Shown here one piece after another: positions 1-8,239 of a stretch of DNA of 43,203 nt (within the stretch, counting starts at the first letter, position 1; each line of letters starts with the position of its first letter). Origin of the DNA: Granulicella aggregans (GTDB lineage: Bacteria; Acidobacteriota; Terriglobia; Terriglobales; Acidobacteriaceae). The stretch is taken from the NCBI RefSeq assembly GCF_014203275.1, contig NZ_JACHIP010000021.1, positions 1 through 43,203 of the forward strand, given 5' to 3'. The position numbers were made by a program, and so were the translations under genes. The notes under the pieces were generated by a model that ran no database searches, was not told the DNA's origin, and saw only the letters and a list, made by a program, of their open reading frames with translations.

Positions 1-131
1 AGCGTGTTGAAAAAGGTTCCCTCCTTCGTGAATGTTTTCTGAGATCGCGGAGGCCTTCGGCATCAGGGGCAGGACCAACAGCGGAGCGACGGCCTCCGCT
101 CCTCCAACCTGGCCACCTGTGCCTTCTGAGG

Positions 132-744
132 TTACGCAGAAGATCCGGGTCCTCTCTCAAAGAGGATATTTCGTGCATCCTCTAACCGCGCGTAGATGAC
201 TGGATCGGCATTGAACCCGACCATGTTCTTAGTGAGACCAACGACGGTGTAGTCGAAGTCTGCGAGGTGCACCTGTTCGCCAAGCTGTAACCCTGTCTTT
301 AGATCCGCGACGATTTCATAGTGGCTGGCTTCAATCTCCCTGCCGGCTACGATCATCGGGGCCCGTCGAGATGGCCTGGGGCAAAGCCCACCAGCAAGAA
401 TTTCAGCTCGGGTGCCATTTCGGTCCAAGGTCGTTCTCCCATCGTGGCGGTCCCTATGCGCGCGTTCTCATACATGAAGAGCATCAGACCTGCCGCTTGA
501 ATCCGATGTTGAACGTGATCCCATGCCATGACGAGCGGACTCGCCTCGGCCACGCCTCGCAAGGACTGGATCGCACGGTAATCATCCTCGGGAAGTCTGG
601 AGACCTCTACGAATGGCCCAAGCCAACCTTTCTGGACGACCCACAGGTCAGCTCCGGTTGCTGTGACGATGGTCGAGGAATCGAGGATAGAGAAGACCCG
701 AATAGCGAACGGTACGGTCTCTGTCGACCCGAGGGCACATCTTG
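132..744 (-). pseudogene. Relic of a DevC/MacB-type ABC transporter permease
   Basis: Read on the minus strand, two frames together give a recognisable permease of the DevC (FtsX/MacB-like) family. The upstream piece (about 744 down to 357) contains ATGADLWVVQKG, GPFVEVSRLPEDDY and RGVAEASP, typical of the periplasmic domain after the first membrane helix. The downstream piece (about 365 down to 132) contains AGREIEASHYEIV, KTGLQLGEQVHL and DYTVVGLTKNMV, the next part of the same domain. A frameshift near 355-365 separates them. A stop lies near 746, so the first helix is missing, and the C-terminal helices after DARNILFE are missing. Such permeases act with an ATPase and a membrane fusion protein in export; no partner gene is present. 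A 9-base inverted repeat (47-55 and 91-99) lies just beyond the truncated end. I am confident it is dead, and fairly confident of the family. Confidence 0.6.
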
Positions 745-949
745 TTTACTTTCCTCAGGAGAGTGTTGACGGTCGCCCGGGGCTAGGAATCATGCGACCT
801 GATGAACAGAAATAACGGCCGCGAGAGTAGAGGATGAGGGAAGGAAAACCCAGGTTGGCGTTGGCCGACCGAAGCAAGTGTTCCTCAGCATACCACCAAG
901 CACCTTCGGAAAAAGCCGCATTTCTTCTCACAAAAGGCTAGCATTGGGC

Positions 950-1587
950 ATGGAAGCGCAGGAACATTGGGAAGGACTCTACGGAACGAAAACTCCTGAA
1001 GAGACGAGCTGGTTTAAGCCGCATCTTCAAACTTCTTTCGATTGGATATCAGCAGCAACCGAACACAAGTCTGTCTCGATTATCGATGTGGGAACTGGCG
1101 AATCTACGCTGATTGATGACTTGCTAGCAGCGGGGTATCGTGACATCACTGTCCTGGATATTGCATGGACTGCCACCAGAAGCTTCAGGAACGCTTGGGG
1201 GCGGTGGCGCAGTCGATCGTTTGGTTGGTTGGCGACGTAACAAAGCTTCCTCTTCCTGCCCGCTCTTACGATCTGTGGCATGACCGTGCAGTCTTCCACT
1301 TCCTTACCCACGCGGAGCAGCGGGCCGCGTATGTACGCCAGCTTACCTTGACGCTAAAGGCCGGAGGGCAAGTGATCGTGGCTACATTCGGTCCGGAAGG
1401 TCCACTAAAATGCAGCGGTTTGGATACTGTGCGCTACGATGCAAAGTCACTGGCATCGGAGCTTGGACCAGACTTCCAGTTGGTGAGAAGCTCCACAGTG
1501 AGTCACCGAACACCATTCGGAACGACACAACAGTTTCTCTACTGCCACTTTAGCTTCAACCCGCGCCAGAAAGGTCACAAAGCATGA
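950..1587 (+). pseudogene. Class I SAM-dependent methyltransferase, frameshifted
   Basis: The first frame, from ATG 950, gives MEAQEHWEGLYGTK, then SWFKPHLQ and motif I IIDVGTGEST (normally D-x-G-x-G-x-S), ending at the acidic motif II VTVLDI. Homology then continues in another frame from about 1165 (HQKLQERLG, WLVGDVTKLPL, YDLWHDRAVFHFLT, GGQVIVATFGPEG) to the stop at 1587. A one-base loss around 1160-1175 explains the break. Together the halves make about 212 residues, the normal size for a small trans-aconitate-methyltransferase-like enzyme. The substrate cannot be told. The stop overlaps the start of the next gene (ATGA at 1584), so the gene was the head of an operon with the rhodanese and thioredoxin genes. 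A sequencing error cannot be excluded, because only one break is seen. Confidence 0.75.
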
Positions 1588-2078
1588 AATCCCAGACCAT
1601 ACCGATTGTCTATGCACTCGGGTTGCTAGCAACACTCGGCTTATACGGCCATGACTTGATGGCCCAGCAGTCCACAACGACACGAACGTCGCAGACAGAG
1701 ACAACGATACCTTCTTCCGCATTGCTACAGCCAGGAGAGCTTGTAGGAATATTGCAGACTTCTGACAAACCCGTACTGTTACAGATCGGCTCGCATGTTC
1801 TCTATGCGGAAGCGCACATACCGCGTTCAGAGTATGCCGGGGCCGCAGGCACTGCGGCGGGTTTGCAGGCGCTCAGTATGCGGGTCTCCAACATGAAAAG
1901 AGATCAGTTGATCGTCATCTACTGCGGATGCTGCCCCTGGGGCAAATGTCCAAACATCCGGCCCGCTTACGAAGAGTTGCGGGAGCTCGGCTTTACCAAC
2001 ATAAAGGCACTCTACTTGGCTGACAACTTTGGCAAAGACTGGGTTGACAAGGGTTATCCGATCGCCAAGGGAAACTAA
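1584..2078 (+). CDS. Secreted rhodanese-like domain protein
   Basis: The protein has 164 residues with an N-terminal hydrophobic signal segment (about residues 8-28, ending near LMAQQ). It then has a rhodanese-like fold: the entry helix around PGELVGIL, the HVLYAEAHIPRSEYAG strand-loop that matches the GHIPGA motif, and an active-site loop at residues 112-124 with IYCGCCPWGKCPN. The loop holds four cysteines (114, 116, 117, 122), more than the single catalytic cysteine of ordinary sulfurtransferases, which suggests metal binding or thiol relay in the periplasm. The start overlaps the methyltransferase stop, and the thioredoxin gene begins 7 bases downstream, so this is one transcript. Periplasmic sulfur or thiol chemistry together with the TlpA-like partner is the likely role. 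The family call is firm; the reaction is an inference. Confidence 0.85.
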   Translation: MKSQTIPIVYALGLLATLGLYGHDLMAQQSTTTRTSQTETTIPSSALLQPGELVGILQTSDKPVLLQIGSHVLYAEAHIPRSEYAGAAGTAAGLQALSMRVSNMKRDQLIVIYCGCCPWGKCPNIRPAYEELRELGFTNIKALYLADNFGKDWVDKGYPIAKGN

Positions 2079-2085
2079 GAAAGCC

Positions 2086-2616
2086 ATGAAAATGATCGAT
2101 CAACTCAGGGTGTTGCGAACTTCTTTCCTTGCGTTCATGATGGCGGCTCCGTTGTTCGGAGTCTCGATGGCTTCCGCGCAATTGACATCTCCCGGCACCG
2201 CTCGCACAGCTCCCAACTTTTCCCGGTTGGATCTGAATCACAACAATATCCGGCTGTCGTCTTACCGTGGGAAGGTAGTCTTGCTCAACTTCTGGGCGAC
2301 GTGGTGCGGACCGTGTCTTACGGAAATGCCGATCTTCACCGCATGGCAACGAGAGTACGGTTCCGAAAAGTTCCAGGTGATTGGAGTGTCCATGGACGAC
2401 GGGGCTCCAGAGGTGATCGCAGCCACCCGCAAGATGAAGATTGACTATCGCGTGTTCATGGGAGACGCACATCTGGGGATTGCTTATGGCGGCGTCCTGG
2501 GACTTCCGGTAACGTTTTTGACCGACCGTAATGACAAAATTCGAGCGCGATACGACGGAGCTGCCGACCCGGAAGGCCTCAGGAAAGATATTGAAACCCT
2601 GCTAAGGATGAAATGA
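2086..2616 (+). CDS. TlpA/ResA-like periplasmic thioredoxin
   Basis: The chosen start, ATG 2086, leaves 176 residues and puts a signal peptide at the N-terminus (hydrophobic about 9-28, cleavage near ASAQ). An in-frame start further upstream would overlap the rhodanese gene and displace the signal. A TlpA-type redoxin domain follows: VVLLNFWATWCGPC with the CxxC pair at residues 74 and 77, PIFTAWQREYG, VIGVSMDDG, and the cis-proline segment LGLPVTFLTD. Family members act as thiol-disulfide reductases outside the cytoplasm, for instance in cytochrome maturation or in keeping cysteines reduced. Here the likely partner is the cysteine-rich rhodanese protein immediately upstream. Nothing looks damaged. 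Confidence 0.88.
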   Translation: MKMIDQLRVLRTSFLAFMMAAPLFGVSMASAQLTSPGTARTAPNFSRLDLNHNNIRLSSYRGKVVLLNFWATWCGPCLTEMPIFTAWQREYGSEKFQVIGVSMDDGAPEVIAATRKMKIDYRVFMGDAHLGIAYGGVLGLPVTFLTDRNDKIRARYDGAADPEGLRKDIETLLRMK

Positions 2617-2652
2617 GTGATTCGAATACATGAACTACGGAGACCACGAAAT

Positions 2653-3465
2653 ATGAGTGAAAGTTTGCCCTTGCTCCATCACAGGGTGTCTGCCCAAAGC
2701 GCATTCACGCCGGAGGCACTTGTGGAAGCAGTACGGATGGAGCGGGGTCTCAAGGGTAAAGATGTCCCATCTATCTGTTTGCTCGACTTCGATGGCGATC
2801 TCACAGATTGGCTGGTCGCTTCCGGTATCGCTCGTCCCTTCCCGACGTGGGCCTGCTTCCACACAAAGATGTATTCCTTTTGGGTCGATGGATTGGAGGT
2901 TGGGATCGTGGCTCGAACAATCGGCGGTCCTTATGCCGTCCTCGTCGCCGAACAACTTCTGGTTTGCGGAGCTGAAATACAGCTCGGCCTCACATCGGCA
3001 GGCAGGATCGATCCGACGCTGTCGCTACCCAGCCTTGTCGTCGCAACGAGCGCCATACGGGACGAGGGAACTTCCTATCACTACGTGGCTCCAGCAGAGA
3101 CAATCGCTGCGAATGCGGCTTTAGCTGATTGCCTTTATGCAGGCCTTCAGGGGTTGAAGAATCCAGTTCATCGAGGCCGCGTATGGACGACAGACGCTCC
3201 CTATCGCGAAACTCTACAAGAGATTGATGAAAATGCGTCCAGGGGAGCGCTTGCGGTCGAAATGCAAGCGGCATCGTTATTTGCCTTCGCGGAGGCTCGG
3301 ACCGCGAGAATCGGCATAGTTGCCCATCTGACGAATGCAGTAGATCATACAAATGAACAGTTCGATAAAGGATCGAACGAAAATGGATGGGAGATCGTGC
3401 TGGCAATGTGTAGAAGCGTTCGGCAGTTGCTCTCCGAACCCACAGCCGGTCGCGTGTTCCGCTAA
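2653..3465 (+). CDS. Nucleoside phosphorylase (uridine phosphorylase-like)
   Basis: I take ATG 2653 (MSESLPLLHH) as the start, giving 270 residues; an in-frame GTG at 2617 would add 12 residues with no clear benefit. The sequence fits the PNP/UDP phosphorylase superfamily: PSICLLDFDGDLTDWL, the glycine-rich phosphate region MVDGLEVGIV/TIGGPYAVLVAEQL, the TSAIRDEGTSYHYVAP strand characteristic of the family, and near the end VEMQAASLFAFAEAR, which corresponds to the nucleoside-contacting E-M-E/Q segment. Members cleave nucleosides with phosphate to free base and ribose-1-phosphate in the cytoplasm. The gene lies 36 bases after the thioredoxin gene and may be on the same transcript, though the functions do not obviously connect. 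Uridine rather than purine specificity is only a guess. Confidence 0.8.
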   Translation: MSESLPLLHHRVSAQSAFTPEALVEAVRMERGLKGKDVPSICLLDFDGDLTDWLVASGIARPFPTWACFHTKMYSFWVDGLEVGIVARTIGGPYAVLVAEQLLVCGAEIQLGLTSAGRIDPTLSLPSLVVATSAIRDEGTSYHYVAPAETIAANAALADCLYAGLQGLKNPVHRGRVWTTDAPYRETLQEIDENASRGALAVEMQAASLFAFAEARTARIGIVAHLTNAVDHTNEQFDKGSNENGWEIVLAMCRSVRQLLSEPTAGRVFR

Positions 3466-3618
3466 TGCAATGCAAGTCGAAGCACTGCCAACGACGATCC
3501 AGAGCAACACACCCTGGAGCAACGGCCGGAAGCCAACCTCTTTGAGTGTCTTCGTTCAGAGGCTGGTCCCAATGAGGAACAGTGTCGTGGTCAAACCGAG
3601 TTTTCCAAGGTGCTTCAT
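3445..3618 (-). pseudogene. C-terminal relic of a YeiH/UPF0324-family membrane protein
   Basis: On the minus strand, MKHLGKLGLTTTLFLIGTSL (3618 downward) ends in a stop, but one frame over the sequence continues TKTLKEVGFRPLLQGVLLWI and VVGSASTCIAL. Joined, this matches the last two membrane helices of the YeiH family of putative sulfate exporters, where a phrase like LFLIGTSLSRKTLKEVGxRP is typical. A frameshift near 3560 divides the pieces, and nothing of the first roughly 280 residues is visible upstream. The 3' end runs into the end of the nucleoside phosphorylase gene on the other strand. This is a dead fragment. Confidence 0.55.
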
Positions 3619-3843
3619 CTCGTGCCTTCTTGGTCCCCACTGATTCCCTCTGGATTTCGAAACTATACTTCTACTGCCGGGGGTGCTCTTCGGACGGCCA
3701 GGCTTACAAGCGAAGGTTTCGGTAGACTTGTCTCGTTCCTCGCGAGGCTGCATCCAGCAGTCTCTAGCCGCATGCGTTCTTCTCGCCGCAGACCGAATCA
3801 AGGCTCCCCGCGAGAGATGCGCATTTGCGCGCTCAGGGGAGCT

Positions 3844-3951
3844 ATGCCCACCAATAAGATCGCGCATGTTGAGTTTCCTGCAACCAGCTCAAATGAGATG
3901 ATGACCTTTTACGTCTCTCTATTCCAGGTCGAAGTCCTACAGCGAGGATGA
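3844..3951 (+). pseudogene. N-terminal fragment of a VOC/glyoxalase-family protein
   Basis: From ATG 3844 the reading frame gives MPTNKIAHVEFPATSSNEMM then TFYVSLFQ, the usual opening strand and helix of a VOC (glyoxalase/bleomycin resistance) protein, where FYxxLFGW would follow. The match stops after SLFQ and the frame ends at 3951. A normal protein would be about 120-130 residues, so about a quarter remains. The break falls just before the mobile-type genes that start at 3955, so the junction of foreign DNA is probably around 3925-3950. Confidence 0.5.
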
Positions 3952-3954
3952 GAC

Positions 3955-4419
3955 ATGACGACCGAACAGGAGTTGCGCCAGAAGCTACGGAAGATCGCGG
4001 CGCTTTTCGAAGGTGCTACGAGCGCAGGGGAGCGAGACGCCGCCGCCGCCGCGCTCAACCGTATCCGAACCGCCCTGAGTGCCGCGGAGAGGACCGAACA
4101 GGTGGCCGAGATGACCTTTCGGCTCCCGGACCGTTGGAGCCGCCAGCTATTCCTCGCTCTCTGCCGCCGCTACGGGCTCACGCCTTTCCGGTACCCACGA
4201 CAGCGACATTCGACCGTCGTTCTGCGCGCTCCGAAGACCTTTATCAATACCACCCTGTGGCCCGAGTACCTGGAGATCGCGCAGGCCCTTGAGGAGTATC
4301 TGAACCGAGCTACCGAGCGGATCATTCAGGAAGAGGTTTTCGGCGATGCTGCGGAGGCCGAGGAACGGCCAGGAGATCCGAAGGATTCAGCGGCAGTCGG
4401 TTTTTCGCTCGAAGGATGA
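3955..4419 (+). CDS. DUF2786-like protein of mobile elements
   Basis: This 154-residue soluble protein starts at ATG 3955, with a purine-rich ribosome site (GAGGATGAG) in front. Residues 5-48 (ELRQKLRKIAALFEGAT, GERDAAAAALNRI) resemble the short helical DUF2786 repeat, K-I-x-x-L-x-A-L, with spaced alanines. The middle (FRLPDRWSRQLFLALCRRYG, RYPRQRHSTVVLRAP) resembles the conserved block that follows it in proteins found on proteobacterial plasmids and integrative elements. The tail is acidic and low in complexity. No function is established for the family. It is followed 15 bases later by the pRiA4b ORF-3 gene, so the two are co-transcribed. The base use here is visibly richer in GCC and GCG triplets than in the flanking genes, which fits transfer. 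Confidence 0.5.
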   Translation: MTTEQELRQKLRKIAALFEGATSAGERDAAAAALNRIRTALSAAERTEQVAEMTFRLPDRWSRQLFLALCRRYGLTPFRYPRQRHSTVVLRAPKTFINTTLWPEYLEIAQALEEYLNRATERIIQEEVFGDAAEAEERPGDPKDSAAVGFSLEG

Positions 4420-4434
4420 GGAGGAGGAGAAGCA

Positions 4435-4989
4435 GTGAATATCAATCGAGTGCATGTATCGCTTCGGGAGATCGATCCACCTGTTTGGCGGCTCCTTGAA
4501 GTCTCCAGCCGCACCACGCTCAAGCAGCTTCATCACATTCTGCAAATAGCCATGGGCTGGGAGGATTCTCATCTGCACGAATACATCGTTGCCGGACAGC
4601 GGTATGGAACGCCTGATCCTCACTACGACGCTCCCGGCGACGTCGCGCCTGAAACAGGAGTCCGTCTGGAAAGGGTCTTACCTGAACCCGGCGCGAGCAT
4701 ACTGTATCTCTATGACTTCGGAGACTACTGGCAACACGACATCCGGTTGGATACGGCATTAACGGCAGAGCCGGGTGTGACGTACCCTCGGCTTTTGGGT
4801 GGCGCGCGCAGCTGCCCGCCGGAAGACTGCGGCGGCGCGCGCGGATACGCCGATCTGCTCGAGATCCTTCTCGATCCGGAGCATGAGGACTTCGAGCAGA
4901 TGCGCACATGGGTCGGACCGCGCTTCAATGCGGAGGTTTTCTCCGCAGTTGCCGTCAATCAGCGTCTGCAGAAGAGACAGTCAGCCTAA
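4435..4989 (+). CDS. Plasmid pRiA4b ORF-3-like protein
   Basis: The 184-residue protein starts at GTG 4435, which is preceded by an excellent AGGAGGAGGAGA ribosome site; this decides the start. It belongs to the pRiA4b ORF-3 family: the N-terminal pattern VSLREIDPPVWRLLEV, then LHHILQIAMGWEDSHLHEY, LYLYDFGDYWQHDI and the cysteine pair in CPPEDCGGARGYADLLEIL. The family is frequent on plasmids and in transposons, often beside tnp or tra genes, and its role is unknown. It ends 8 bases from the convergent end of the relaxase gene. The family is clear; function is not known. Confidence 0.85.
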   Translation: MNINRVHVSLREIDPPVWRLLEVSSRTTLKQLHHILQIAMGWEDSHLHEYIVAGQRYGTPDPHYDAPGDVAPETGVRLERVLPEPGASILYLYDFGDYWQHDIRLDTALTAEPGVTYPRLLGGARSCPPEDCGGARGYADLLEILLDPEHEDFEQMRTWVGPRFNAEVFSAVAVNQRLQKRQSA

Positions 4990-4996
4990 TCTGCTG

Positions 4997-6752
4997 TCAT
5001 CGTCCCAACCCTAAACCGTTTTCATATTCGTTCTGCGAGTGTGCCCGGCCCACCGGCATTGCGCGGCCAAGCGCAGCGCCATGATTGGTCGACTTCCCGT
5101 CTTGGCTGTAAAACTGGCCTTTGCCGTCGTTGTGGATGTTGCGCCCCGTCTCGGTGTGCTGGTACGTCTGGACGCTTCCGGTTTCGCCCTTCCACTTGAA
5201 CTGCGCCGCATCTTCAGGCTCAAGTGCCTCACGGATGGTGGCATAGTGCCGCTCGATCTCAGCGGGCGTGTAGACACCCTCGGTCGTCGGACGGAAGTCC
5301 ACGGCGGCGGTCTTGGTGATCTCGGTTGCAAGCCGCTGGCCGATGGTCGCTGCGTCATTCGTGTAAATACGCGCGTCCTCAGACGCTCGGGAGATGGCGA
5401 CATAGGCAAGCCGGGTGTTGACAAGGCTGCGGGCAGTCTCTGAGTCCATATTGGCGATGATGCGGCCTGTCGTCAGACCCTGGGAGCTGTGCGAGGTCAC
5501 CGCGTAGCCGTGATCGAAGTGCCGCATCTCCCTGGGGTCGAAGGTGACGATGCGCTCGTCCTTGCCGTCCATCCGCACGGTCACTTGATGAGGCTCGACA
5601 TTCCTCACGGTGCCTAGATTGCGGTTGGCGACTGCAAGCTCCTTGTTCGACGTGGTGAACTGAACGCGCTCGCCGTTGGCGATCTCCCGCTGGACTTCCC
5701 TGTAGACGTTCACGCCCTTCAACCGCTTTGGATCGTGCGACACCACTTCCCCGTCCTGGCGCTGGATCGTGAGGGTGTTCGTCTTTGCGTCTACCGATTG
5801 CACGGTTGCGTAGCTGCCGCGCTCGATCCCATTAGCCTTGCTGCCGGTCGTATACAGCAACACGTCACCGGTGTTGTACCGGGCCGCCCACATCCGATCG
5901 GCTCCGGTCATGTCAGAACGATGGGCGAGGGTGCTGAATTGCTGGCTGTCCTTCGCCAATGTCCCGTTCGCCTGCAACTCAACCCGAACCGCCTGGTCGA
6001 TTGCCACCCGGCTGCGGTTATCGGGAGAGACGATCAGCGTGTTGTTGGGCAGGACGGCATAGTCTCTGGCGATGGCCTCGATGCGATCTTTTGGATTGGC
6101 GATCTCGGTGATGCGCCCCTGGTCTGCAAGCATTTTCACTCCGGTTGCGGTCTCACCCTTCGTCAGATGCTCGACCGCCTTCAGCAGCGCGGGATCTTTC
6201 TGGCGCATAATCTGCGAAAGCTCGGAGGTCCGCATCCCGGCCTCCTGCATCTGTTGGAAGGGTCGGCCCGCGTCCACGGCCTGATGCTGCCGGGTGTCGC
6301 CGATGACGAGTACGCGGTCTTCGGGGCCGATCTTGTCGAGGAAGGCCCGCATCCGCTTCGTGCTGGCGAGGCTCGATTCGTCCAACATATAAAGATGTCT
6401 GCTGGCAGGGTCTTCGCTTCCCTGCCCGTCCTTGACGATGAAGCTCTGCAAGGTGGTCGCGCTGATCCCGGCCTCGCGGAGCTGGCCCGCCGCCTTTGAC
6501 GACGGCGCGAATCCTTCAACGGTGTAGCCGTTGCGCTCGGCTCCTTCGCGGATGCTCTCAAGAACAGTTGTCTTTCCCGTGCCGGCCAATCCTTGCAAGC
6601 CGTGGATGCGGTCCGGGGAAGTGAGCACATCGTGGATCACTCCCTTCTGCGCCGCATTCAAGAACGCACGGGTCTCCGCCTGCGCCGCCGCCTGGTCCCG
6701 GGTCATGATCGGCTCAATGATGTTCTGGCCGCGCATGAGGCATGGACGGGGG
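4997..6752 (-). pseudogene. MobF-family conjugative relaxase, helicase half only
   Basis: The open frame gives a SF1 (RecD/TraI-type) helicase: Walker A GLAGTGKTT at about residues 63-71 of the frame, Walker B YMLDESS (130-136), motif III VIGDTRQHQ (158-166), then late motifs GYAVTSHSSQGLT and NTRLAYVAISRAS. The C-terminal tail (EPEDAAQFKWKGETGSVQTY) matches the end of TraA/TrwC-type proteins. The N-terminal TrwC relaxase domain with its tyrosines and histidine triad, normally about 300 residues, is missing. The first residues of the frame (before about MRGQNIIEP) come from the end of the adjoining insertion sequence. Full MobF relaxases nick and unwind plasmid DNA for transfer; this remnant cannot nick. 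No other tra genes are present. Confidence 0.85.
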
Positions 6753-6755
6753 CGT

Positions 6756-7610
6756 CCCGGGGTTGCAGTTTCATCCAAGCGTCAGGCCGGCTGTAGTTCG
6801 AGTTGCTCCTTGATGACTGCAACGGCTTCCGCGAGTGCACTGGCACCGATTCGGAAAGCTCGTTCGACGATGCGAGCCTCGCCGCGAATGTCCTGGGTGA
6901 GGTTGAAGAGTGCAGCCTGGCCCTTTCGTAGCGCTTGCATTACCTCAAATCCCATGATGGTCGCGTAGGCCGTCTTCAACGTCTTGAATCCCCGCACGGG
7001 GCGGATCAACTGCTTGAGCTTGCCGTGATCGGCTTCGACAATATTGTTGAGATACTTGACCTGTCGATGCACCGTTTCTTCAGGACATTTGCCCTCGGCC
7101 TTCAGTTCCGAGATCGCGATGCCGTAGGTTGGGGCTTTGTCAGTGTTGATGACAGTTGGCTTCTCCCAATCCTTCAAACCGTTCAGCGCCTTGACCAGAA
7201 ACCGCTTTGCCGCCTTCGCGTTCCGTGTCGGCGAGAGATAGAAATCAATCGTATTTCCTTCCTTGTCGAGCGCCCGGTACAGATAGGTCCATTTGCCGCG
7301 AACTTTCACGTACGTCTCATCGACCCGCCAGCTCGTCGGTCGCGGGCACCGCCATTGCCAGCGCAGCCGCTTTTCGATCTCAGGCGCGTACTTCTGAACC
7401 CACCGATAGATCGTGGAGTGATCGACGCCAACGCCGCGCTCGCCCATCATCTGCTCAAGATCACGGTAGCTGATCCCATAGCGGCAGTACCAACGCACTG
7501 CCCACAGAACGATCTCGCCTTCAAAATGACGACACTTGAACTCTGACATGATCGGCTCCGTTCGGGTTCAGGCCATTCTCAAACGGCCACCAATACTTTG
7601 CAACAGAGCC
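6756..7610 (-). mobile_element. IS6-family insertion sequence
   Basis: The element is one transposase gene with short flanks. The right end is clear: TTTGCAACAGAGCC at 7597-7610, which reversed is GGCTCTGTTGCAAA, the classic IS6-family terminus. The left end is poor: around 6759-6768 only GTTGCA is shared with the other end, so the boundary there is approximate. I see no 8-base target duplication (CCTCGGCA follows the right end and is not found before the left end). That suggests the element reached this state through an adjacent deletion, in keeping with its position inside the relaxase gene. Confidence 0.75.
6782..7549 (-). CDS. IS6-family transposase
   Basis: The 255-residue protein has the full IS6 layout. 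A helix-turn-helix comes first (YGISYRDLEQMMGERGVGVD, about 24-43), followed by HSTIYRWVQKYAPEI. The DDE catalytic core has D77 in RVDETYVKV, D137 in INTDKAPTY and E172 in NNIVEADHGKLKQ. The C-terminal RGFKTLKTAYATIMGFE block is also typical. The length is slightly above IS26 and the start, ATG 7549, fits. No frameshift or missing residue is seen, so it should be active. It cuts at its terminal repeats and forms cointegrates, which explains the deletions around it. Confidence 0.95.
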   Translation of the reverse strand: MSEFKCRHFEGEIVLWAVRWYCRYGISYRDLEQMMGERGVGVDHSTIYRWVQKYAPEIEKRLRWQWRCPRPTSWRVDETYVKVRGKWTYLYRALDKEGNTIDFYLSPTRNAKAAKRFLVKALNGLKDWEKPTVINTDKAPTYGIAISELKAEGKCPEETVHRQVKYLNNIVEADHGKLKQLIRPVRGFKTLKTAYATIMGFEVMQALRKGQAALFNLTQDIRGEARIVERAFRIGASALAEAVAVIKEQLELQPA

Positions 7611-7698
7611 CCTCGGCATCACCGCGTTCATCGGGAAGAGTCCCGACTTTTGCAGTTGCTTCCAGCTTCGAGTCCACCTCGGAACCAATCGCGCCACC

Positions 7699-8112
7699 CT
7701 ATCGAAGCGGACCTGCCGGCATCCGTTCCGCCACGGCGGGCTTTGTCTCGCCACTACCTCTTTTCACATTGAGGATCATCTTGTTCCCTTCTAAGTGTCC
7801 CGAAATCTCAATTGAACTGGAAAACAGACGCTGCCTTCCAGAGGCCGCGACCTTGACAGCTGCCCCGACATAGTAACCGTGGCTGATGGTCATGGCACCT
7901 CCAGTCTGGGGTGTGACCGTTCCGACCAACGAAGACCCACTCTCGGTCAGGTCGAGCGTGAAGATTTCCTCTTTGCCTTTAGCGTCGTGTGCTCTTAGTT
8001 GCCACTTGCCGGTCAAGTCGGGACGCATTGCTTCCTGGGCCCCGACGGACACAATGCCTACGAGGCTTAGAGCCAACACAGTCGCGCTCCAAACGAGGGA
8101 TCTTCTAAGCAT
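7699..8112 (-). CDS. Secreted small lipocalin-like protein
   Basis: I prefer ATG 8112 (MLRRSLVWSATVLALSL), which has AGGTGG upstream and exposes a clean signal peptide with cleavage near VGAQ. The mature part, about 110 residues, has repeated short strands: LTGKWQL, EIFTLDLTESGSSLVGTVT, a GG turn, YYVGAAVKVA, FSSSIEISGHLEGNKMILNV. This alternation suggests a small beta-barrel or sandwich in the periplasm or on the surface. A second protein in the window (18801-19187) shares the GKW ... TLxLTxSG ... GHLxGxxM pattern. Ligand and function are unknown. It lies 89 bases from the end of the insertion sequence and is intact. Confidence 0.7.
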   Translation of the reverse strand: MLRRSLVWSATVLALSLVGIVSVGAQEAMRPDLTGKWQLRAHDAKGKEEIFTLDLTESGSSLVGTVTPQTGGAMTISHGYYVGAAVKVAASGRQRLFSSSIEISGHLEGNKMILNVKRGSGETKPAVAERMPAGPLR

Positions 8113-8239
8113 TGAAGCACCACCTATACTTCCATTTTGAACACTTACACATCTTCGGTTAGGACACTTCATCGAACATCAGGGTATAGACGGCGCGGCC
8201 GTTGAACGATGGAGCCCAACGGGGCTTCCGCAATAGGGT

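Noticed and set aside
2990..3640. A 216-residue minus-strand open frame opposite the nucleoside phosphorylase
   Set aside because: Composition is that of an antisense shadow; only neighbouring frames at 3445-3618 carry the YeiH-like sequence.
5735..6499. A 254-residue plus-strand open frame inside the relaxase gene
   Set aside because: It is a shadow of the helicase gene on the other strand; the helicase motifs are in the minus frame and this frame has no family features.
7611..7618. CCTCGGCA as an 8-base target duplication of the IS6 element
   Set aside because: The same eight bases are not present beside the left end.
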